Below are positions 6,780-10,666 of a DNA stretch of 10,666 nucleotides, piece by piece. The notes beneath the pieces are model-generated. The model was not told the DNA's origin. It ran no database searches and was given only the letters and a program-made list of their open reading frames with translations. Origin of the DNA: an uncultured Brachyspira sp. GTDB lineage: Bacteria > Spirochaetota > Brachyspiria > Brachyspirales > Brachyspiraceae. Every line of letters begins with the position of its first letter. Positions within the stretch are counted from its first letter, which is position 1. The stretch spans positions 1 through 10,666 of the forward strand of contig CAKVCJ010000038.1 of assembly GCA_934725655.1 (NCBI GenBank), in the 5' to 3' direction. The translations under genes were made by a program, and so were the position numbers.

Positions 6780-7511
6780 ATGATAGATTACAAAGAAATA
6801 GCCAACAAAATAAAAACTTCAAAATATGCCGTAGCATTCACTGGTGCAGGAATCAGCGTAGAAAGCGGGGTACCTCCTTTTAGAGGAGAGAATGGACTTT
6901 GGGAAAAACATGGAAGCCAATTTGCTGAAATTTCATATTTTACAAGTCACCCTAAAGAATCTTGGCACTCATTAAAAAAAGTATTTTATGAGCCTATAGA
7001 TAATGTTAAGCCTAATAAAGCTCATTTGGTATTGGCAGAGTTAGAAAAAAAAGGCATTATGCGTTCTGTAATCACTCAAAATATAGATAATCTGCATCAA
7101 GAAGCAGGAAGTAAAATAGTATACGAACTTCACGGCACGGCACAATATGCTGTATGTATGAAATGCCATAACAAATATAAAATAGATAAAAAAATATTAT
7201 CAATGGACCCTCCTACTTGCGAAAATTGTAATGCCATATTAAAGCCAAATTTTGTATTTTTTGGAGAGGCTTTACCAACTTACGATTTTCAAAGTTCTAT
7301 AGAGGATGCTCAAAAATGTGATTTATTTATCATCATAGGCACAGGAGGAGAGGTTATGCCTGCTGCCCAAATTCCTCATATAGCAAAGAGGTCTGGTGCT
7401 GTAATTATGGAGATTAATCCAGAGCCTTCTAATTTTACAAACTCAATAGTTGATATTTATATTAAAGAGAAAGCAGGCGTTGCATTTACAGAAATAGAGA
7501 AATATTTATAA
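6780..7511 (+). CDS. Sir2-family NAD-dependent protein deacylase (sirtuin)
   Basis: A 243-residue sirtuin, full length for the bacterial type. Seen motifs: GAGISVESGVPPFRG (22-36) for NAD binding, QNIDNLH (100-106), catalytic H118 in LHGT, zinc cysteines C126-x2-C129 and C147-x2-C150, FVFFGE (158-163), and GTGGEVMPAA (187-196) in place of the common GTS-x-V-x-P-A. NEPS-like EINPEPSN lies at 211-218. It lacks the Tyr/Arg pair typical of class III desuccinylases and resembles Thermotoga-type class U enzymes. It removes acyl groups from lysine, consuming NAD+ and releasing nicotinamide. No Shine-Dalgarno is visible before the ATG, an exception among the well-resolved starts here. It is divergent from rex across a 276-bp AT-rich control region and convergent with a nicotinamidase-like gene. 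Confidence 0.95.
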   Translation: MIDYKEIANKIKTSKYAVAFTGAGISVESGVPPFRGENGLWEKHGSQFAEISYFTSHPKESWHSLKKVFYEPIDNVKPNKAHLVLAELEKKGIMRSVITQNIDNLHQEAGSKIVYELHGTAQYAVCMKCHNKYKIDKKILSMDPPTCENCNAILKPNFVFFGEALPTYDFQSSIEDAQKCDLFIIIGTGGEVMPAAQIPHIAKRSGAVIMEINPEPSNFTNSIVDIYIKEKAGVAFTEIEKYL

Positions 7512-7609
7512 TTTTTAATTAGCAAACAATAAATTTATTTCAAAGTTTTTAATTATAATTTAATTACTTTTAAACAATTATATTTTATTAATTTTTATAA
7601 ATATATTAT

Positions 7610-7651
7610 CAACTTTTTCCCGCCTTCGCTGTGCGGACTTCGTCAAAGTTG
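7610..7651. repeat. Dispersed hairpin element, copy 1
   Basis: Begins with the 18-mer CAACTTTTTCCCGCCTTC (7610-7627), repeated exactly at 8826-8843. CAACTTT pairs with AAAGTTG (7645-7651) and inner CCGC (7619-7622) with GCGG, giving a two-part stem. No U-run follows on either strand. Confidence 0.65.
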
Positions 7652-7719
7652 CAAAAAGTGCAAATAATTATGCTAAATCATATAAAAAGATATTGATAAT
7701 AAAATATAGTCCTTTTGCT

Positions 7720-7810
7720 TCTTTGGGTCATACCCACAGGTACTTCCTTCGGTCGACAAAAGAAGTGGGGGTGCTACCCTACGGGCACGCTTCGCAGGGG
7801 GCAAAGCACT
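7720..7810 (-). repeat. GC-rich repeat block related to the 3.7-kb island
   Basis: The reverse strand contains CGACCGAAGGAAGT (7755-7742), identical to two units at 3741 and 3791, followed by CCTGTGGGT, also present in the 3.7-kb island, and a degenerate TGACCCAAAG unit. Hairpins: GTGCTACCC/GGGCAC type (7771-7788), and GCTTTGC/GCGAAGC on the minus strand (7789-7807, one G-T pair). The latter lies 23 nt past the hydrolase stop and may help end its transcript. Confidence 0.65.
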
Positions 7811-7829
7811 GCAAAAATTTAAAACAAAA

Positions 7830-8720
7830 TTATATCTCTATCAAGTTGATGCCGTATTTCTTCGACAACTCTTTATATTTCAAATTGCATTTTATTTCAT
7901 CGCCTATTGAACTGCAGCAATTCATCATCACATAAAGCTTACTTCTAACACTATTGTCATACTCTTCGCATAATTGCTTAACAGTCTCATAAACGCAATA
8001 ATCTTTTGCCTCGCCGCATATATATATTTTATCATAATCTTTCATTGTATAAATCCAAGTATTAGAGTTTTTAGAAGTATACTTGCTTACAACTTCTTGC
8101 TTAATAGCTCCGTACATTTCGCTGAATTTATCTGTGCCTTTAACTATTCTATTAACTGTAGTATTTTTTGCTCTCTCATAAAATAGCAGCATATTAGATA
8201 ATTGTTTTTCTATAAGCCAGCCGTCTGTAGCATATATACAATGATAAGGCCAAACCATTAAGTTTTGACTGCCTTGTGATTTTAATGTTTTCACATAATC
8301 AATTTGAATATCTTCAAAAACAGGTATTATTTCTTTATTTTCTATTTTTTCTATTGTAATTTCTGTGAAAGGCTTAACATCATTTCCGTCTTTATCTTTC
8401 CATAAACAAGGGTGAAATATAGCATCATATCTATGAGTATCTATTGTAGTGTATATTGCAGAAATTGAGTTTATATTATCAAAAATAAATTTGGTTATTC
8501 TTGAAATATCTTGTTTAGCTCCGCGTACAGGCAATGCACCTTTTTCTGTATCAACAAAATCTCTCTGTGCATCAACTATAAGCATTGCATAATTATTTTC
8601 TGATTTTTTATTATCGCTGCTTTTAGCAAACTCTTCTGCCAATTTATATATATCGCTTTGTTTTATTGGATTTTCTTCTTTAGCTATATAATCTTCGTTA
8701 ACTATTTGTTTGTATTCCAT
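7830..8720 (-). CDS. Nicotinamidase/isochorismatase-family cysteine hydrolase
   Basis: A 296-residue protein with the family triad D50 (LIVDAQRDF), K194 (RIVKGTDKFSEMYGA) and C242 (GEAKDYCVYETV). Metal ligands of the nicotinamidase type are visible as D94-x-H96 and H103 (TIDTHRYDAIFHP), and WPYHCIYATDGW (157-168) matches the WPxHC-x3-T-G segment of nicotinamidases. Nicotinamide deamidation to nicotinate for NAD salvage is thus the best guess, but related hydrolases act on other amides. It is about 90 residues longer than usual: 44 extra at the N-terminus and an insertion at about 104-150. ATG at 8720 has AAGGGG 8 nt upstream. Transcribed alone, convergent with sir2. Confidence 0.9.
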   Translation of the reverse strand: MEYKQIVNEDYIAKEENPIKQSDIYKLAEEFAKSSDNKKSENNYAMLIVDAQRDFVDTEKGALPVRGAKQDISRITKFIFDNINSISAIYTTIDTHRYDAIFHPCLWKDKDGNDVKPFTEITIEKIENKEIIPVFEDIQIDYVKTLKSQGSQNLMVWPYHCIYATDGWLIEKQLSNMLLFYERAKNTTVNRIVKGTDKFSEMYGAIKQEVVSKYTSKNSNTWIYTMKDYDKIYICGEAKDYCVYETVKQLCEEYDNSVRSKLYVMMNCCSSIGDEIKCNLKYKELSKKYGINLIEI

Positions 8721-8755
8721 AAATAAATCCCCTTATAGAAGTTTATTTTATATAC

Positions 8756-8783
8756 ATAATAATATAATAATAATTTTTGTAAA
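8756..8783 (-). promoter_or_regulatory. Candidate promoter of the hydrolase gene
   Basis: Minus strand TTTACA (8783-8778), 16-nt spacer, TATTAT (8761-8756). Leader of about 30 nt to the ATG at 8720. Confidence 0.45.
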
Positions 8784-8825
8784 GCATTTTTGTTTTATAT
8801 TTGTCATCTAAGTTTTTATTTTGTT

Positions 8826-8860
8826 CAACTTTTTCCCGCCTTCTCGGTGTAGAAAAGTTG
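8826..8860. repeat. Dispersed hairpin element, copy 2
   Basis: The same 18-mer as at 7610, then a different centre. CAACTTTT (8826-8833) pairs with AAAAGTTG (8853-8860), and CCG pairs with CGG inside. The centre differs from copy 1 but the stem is kept. It begins 4 nt after the endonuclease stop codon, where it could act in 3'-end formation, but there is no U-run. Confidence 0.65.
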
Positions 8861-8864
8861 TAAT

Positions 8865-9401
8865 TTAAGATTGTTTCTTGAAATTATTAATAAAATTTAA
8901 TAATATATTTTCAAATTTATCTATATTAAATAAAGATTTTTTAGATTTTGTAAGTTTATAAGATGCATTGCCATCTTTTTCCATACTAACTAAATTACCT
9001 GCCTTACCAGTTGAAATGTCGGACTTTGACCATATATTAAAATATATATTATCTGGAGAAACACCTAAACAAATTATAGCATCATATGTTCTATGATATC
9101 TTATATGGTTAAATTGAAAATTAGAATTTGTATCTTCAGTTGCTGTTTTTATCTCAAAATTAATATTTTCTATTTCTATATCATAAGCATTTTTATCTTT
9201 TACATCCGTAGATTTTTTAGAAAGTTTAGAATTGATATTTAATTTATTACATAATTCATGAATAAAATCTTGCCCAACACTTCCTACATCTGTGTTAGAA
9301 AGTGTTTTTATTTTTTTAAATTTGGCATTATCCCATTTAGAATGATTATGATATTTTTCTAAAATATGCAAAAATAATTCATTATAAATACTATTAGGCA
9401 T
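8865..9401 (-). CDS. Type II restriction endonuclease, PD-(D/E)xK-like
   Basis: A 178-residue protein whose centre reads YDIEIENINFEIKTA, giving a PD-(D/E)xK-type site: D74, E83 and K85 in adjoining strands, preceded by a helix with GQDFIHEL (44-51). This is the nuclease fold of many restriction enzymes. The assignment rests mainly on context, since it follows a DNA methyltransferase and overlaps its last 8 bp. The recognition sequence cannot be read. ATG at 9401 is chosen because GAGG (9410-9413) is 8 nt upstream; an in-frame TTG at 9407 is poorly placed. The methylase-first order with overlapping stop and start fits coupled translation, protecting host DNA before the nuclease appears. Subfamily not recognised. 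Confidence 0.82.
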   Translation of the reverse strand: MPNSIYNELFLHILEKYHNHSKWDNAKFKKIKTLSNTDVGSVGQDFIHELCNKLNINSKLSKKSTDVKDKNAYDIEIENINFEIKTATEDTNSNFQFNHIRYHRTYDAIICLGVSPDNIYFNIWSKSDISTGKAGNLVSMEKDGNASYKLTKSKKSLFNIDKFENILLNFINNFKKQS

Positions 9402-10350
9402 TAACAATTCCTCTATCTATTAAAGCTTTTTCTATATGATACATACTTATATGTCTGCAATTATGAGTTGCTAAATTACTATAATCATTCCAATTTATAC
9501 TATTCAATATATTTTCAACTTTCCTTTTAGATTTTTTTATTATTATACCATATCCACAAACATATTTAACTTCCGAAAAGTCTCTTACTAATTTAGGCTG
9601 TTGCGTATAATATGTTCTTTGAAGAAAAAAATCAGCATTATTCATCTTTTCTATTCCACAAGTTCTTTCTTTTCTAGTATCAACAGTAAATATATCTACC
9701 CAATCATCGCATGACTTTTTTATCACTAAATTAGTATTTCCTTTTTTCCATATCTGCCATAAAGCATTCACTGTAATTTTTTTATTATCTAATCTATAAA
9801 AACTATCATTTGGAAGTATTTCAGAATGAACCAATTTCATATTATTTACTCTATTTTTAGGAGAACCTTTTCCATCACTTTGAAATGACATAGGCAATAT
9901 AAAACCTATATAATCTGCATATTGAGCTGCTGAGTTCATAAACGCTAAAGCAAGCCAAGCTCTGTAACCAAATGGAGGATTACCTATAAATATATATTTT
10001 CTAGTTAAATCATCAGGCGACCATAATAAAAAATCTTGTTCTAATATTCCATCAGACAAAGGCATTAAATCCAAGCCTATTTTATTTTTTGAATTTAACA
10101 AATTAAAAAAAGCACCATTACCAGCCGAAGGTTCTATAAAAGTATAGTTTGATATATCTATCTCTTCTTTGTCTAAAAAAGACAATAAATTATTGTAACA
10201 ATATTTAGCAGTATCTTCTTTTGTAAAGAATTGTTCCAAATCTATTTCTTCTGGATTTACCCATTTAGGAAATATTTTATTTTTAATCCATATTTTATTT
10301 CTTTTATTAATGATATTATTTTTATTTTTTTCAAAATCTTTATATAACAT
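9394..10350 (-). CDS. Type II N6-adenine DNA methyltransferase
   Basis: A 318-residue methylase with motif X-like FFTKEDTAKYCY (41-52), motif I EPSAGNGAFF (73-82) for S-adenosylmethionine, motif II GLDLMP (92-97) and the catalytic motif IV NPPFG (124-128). The order I then IV, with the probable target-recognition region after about 160, is the gamma arrangement of N6-adenine methylases. It should modify the site cut by the overlapping endonuclease. Start: ATG at 10350, with TTG directly before it at 10353; AAAGGA (10361-10366) is 10 nt from the ATG and 7 nt from the TTG, so TTG is a real alternative. A TATAAT at 10378-10373 lies upstream but has no good -35. At 318 residues it is short for this class and may have a reduced recognition domain. 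Confidence 0.92.
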   Translation of the reverse strand: MLYKDFEKNKNNIINKRNKIWIKNKIFPKWVNPEEIDLEQFFTKEDTAKYCYNNLLSFLDKEEIDISNYTFIEPSAGNGAFFNLLNSKNKIGLDLMPLSDGILEQDFLLWSPDDLTRKYIFIGNPPFGYRAWLALAFMNSAAQYADYIGFILPMSFQSDGKGSPKNRVNNMKLVHSEILPNDSFYRLDNKKITVNALWQIWKKGNTNLVIKKSCDDWVDIFTVDTRKERTCGIEKMNNADFFLQRTYYTQQPKLVRDFSEVKYVCGYGIIIKKSKRKVENILNSINWNDYSNLATHNCRHISMYHIEKALIDRGIVNA

Positions 10351-10476
10351 CAAATTTTAATCCTTTATATATATTATATTCTATCTTAAAAATATAAAAA
10401 ATCAATAATCAGAAGAATATTTAATAGCTTCAAATAAACTAAAAGTATATAGATTTAAATGTTATAAAATTATTAT

Positions 10477-10505
10477 TTGCCGAGAATTATAACAGAACTT
10501 TTAAT
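10477..10505 (+). promoter_or_regulatory. Candidate promoter of the right-edge gene
   Basis: TTGCCG (10477-10482), 17-nt spacer, TTTAAT (10500-10505). Predicted leader about 20 nt. It is divergent from the restriction-modification cassette. Confidence 0.4.
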
Positions 10506-10530
10506 ACTTGTTAAAAAACGAGGTGTTATT

Positions 10531-10666
10531 ATGATGAAAAAAATTTTTGTAGTAATCTTAATATCATTAAACACATTAATACTAAATGCTAACATCAATA
10601 GCATATTAAATCAAAATAAAACCTACGAAATATATAAAGCTGATTATAAAGAAAAAACATTTAATG
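10531..10666 (+). CDS. Exported protein of unknown function (5' part only)
   Basis: ATG at 10531 (a second ATG follows at once) has GAGG (10520-10523) 7 nt upstream. The 45 visible codons start with a lysine pair and a hydrophobic core (residues 3-19, KKIFVVILISLNTLILNA), a typical signal peptide probably cut after LNA. A hydrophilic Asn/Lys-rich sequence follows (NINSILNQNKTYEIYKADYK). It runs off the window, so no family can be named. Confidence 0.8.
   Translation, partial: MMKKIFVVILISLNTLILNANINSILNQNKTYEIYKADYKEKTFN

Larger units (their letters stand above)
7512..7829. other. Gene-free stretch between convergent sir2 and hydrolase genes
   Basis: The first 100 bp are AT-rich with no clear GC hairpin terminator. 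Two structured elements follow, a hairpin repeat at 7610-7651 and a GC-rich repeat block at about 7720-7810. An open frame at 7693-7935 (plus) runs through the block and antisense into the hydrolase gene and is not supported as a gene. Confidence 0.7.

Noticed and set aside
6780..7511. Sirtuin as part of an antiphage system
   Set aside because: It is a stand-alone, standard-length deacylase with zinc cysteines and catalytic His and no fused or paired effector gene. Proximity to a restriction-modification cassette more than 1.3 kb away is not enough.
7610..7651. Intrinsic terminator of sir2
   Set aside because: The hairpin is about 100 bp past the stop and lacks a U-run on either strand. It is better described as a dispersed repeat.
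7693..7935. Open frame of 80 codons (plus)
   Set aside because: It runs through the second repeat block and then antisense into the hydrolase gene, with no ribosome site.

Overview
The window is strongly AT-rich, with dense AT-rich promoters and short intergenic gaps. It carries a secreted ankyrin-repeat protein, Rex, a class-U-like sirtuin and many small membrane proteins. This fits a low-GC anaerobe, and the overall style suggests a spirochaete of the genus Brachyspira. That assignment is inferred from composition and gene style; no marker gene such as 16S rRNA is present.

Layout, left to right. (1) 1-1723, minus strand: the N-terminal 574 codons of an exported ankyrin-repeat protein, made of two copies of the same repeat block joined by an acidic linker. 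(2) 1809-2550, minus strand: three tandem tiny membrane proteins that look like one paralogous family, with a good sigma70-type promoter at 2603-2631. The 59-residue first member is easily missed. (3) 2719-3573, minus strand: an EamA/DMT-type transporter. (4) 3574-3948: no gene, but a GC-richer island of short degenerate repeats (CGACC-R-W-AGG units). (5) 3949-6503, minus strand: a compact operon rex - PAP2 phosphatase - secreted TPR protein, read from a near-consensus extended -10 promoter with a Rex-box-like dyad just upstream. (6) 6780-7511, plus strand: a Sir2 NAD-dependent deacylase, divergent from rex. (7) 7512-7829: no gene, but two structured GC-rich repeat elements, one related to the island at 3.7 kb. 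(8) 7830-8720, minus strand: a nicotinamidase/isochorismatase-family hydrolase with an intact D-K-C triad. (9) 8826-8860: a second copy of a hairpin element also seen at 7610. (10) 8865-10350, minus strand: a two-gene type II restriction-modification cassette (gamma-order N6-adenine methyltransferase, then a PD-(D/E)xK endonuclease, overlapping by 8 bp). (11) 10531-10666, plus strand: the start of an exported protein of unknown function.

How they may work together: rex (NADH/NAD+ sensing), sir2 (consumes NAD+, releases nicotinamide) and a nicotinamidase-like enzyme (deamidates nicotinamide) form an NAD-themed neighbourhood. The link is inferred from gene families and position. The dispersed GC-rich repeats and the restriction-modification cassette mark the right half as a more plastic, accessory-like stretch. 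No insertion sequence, CRISPR array, tRNA or rRNA gene was seen.
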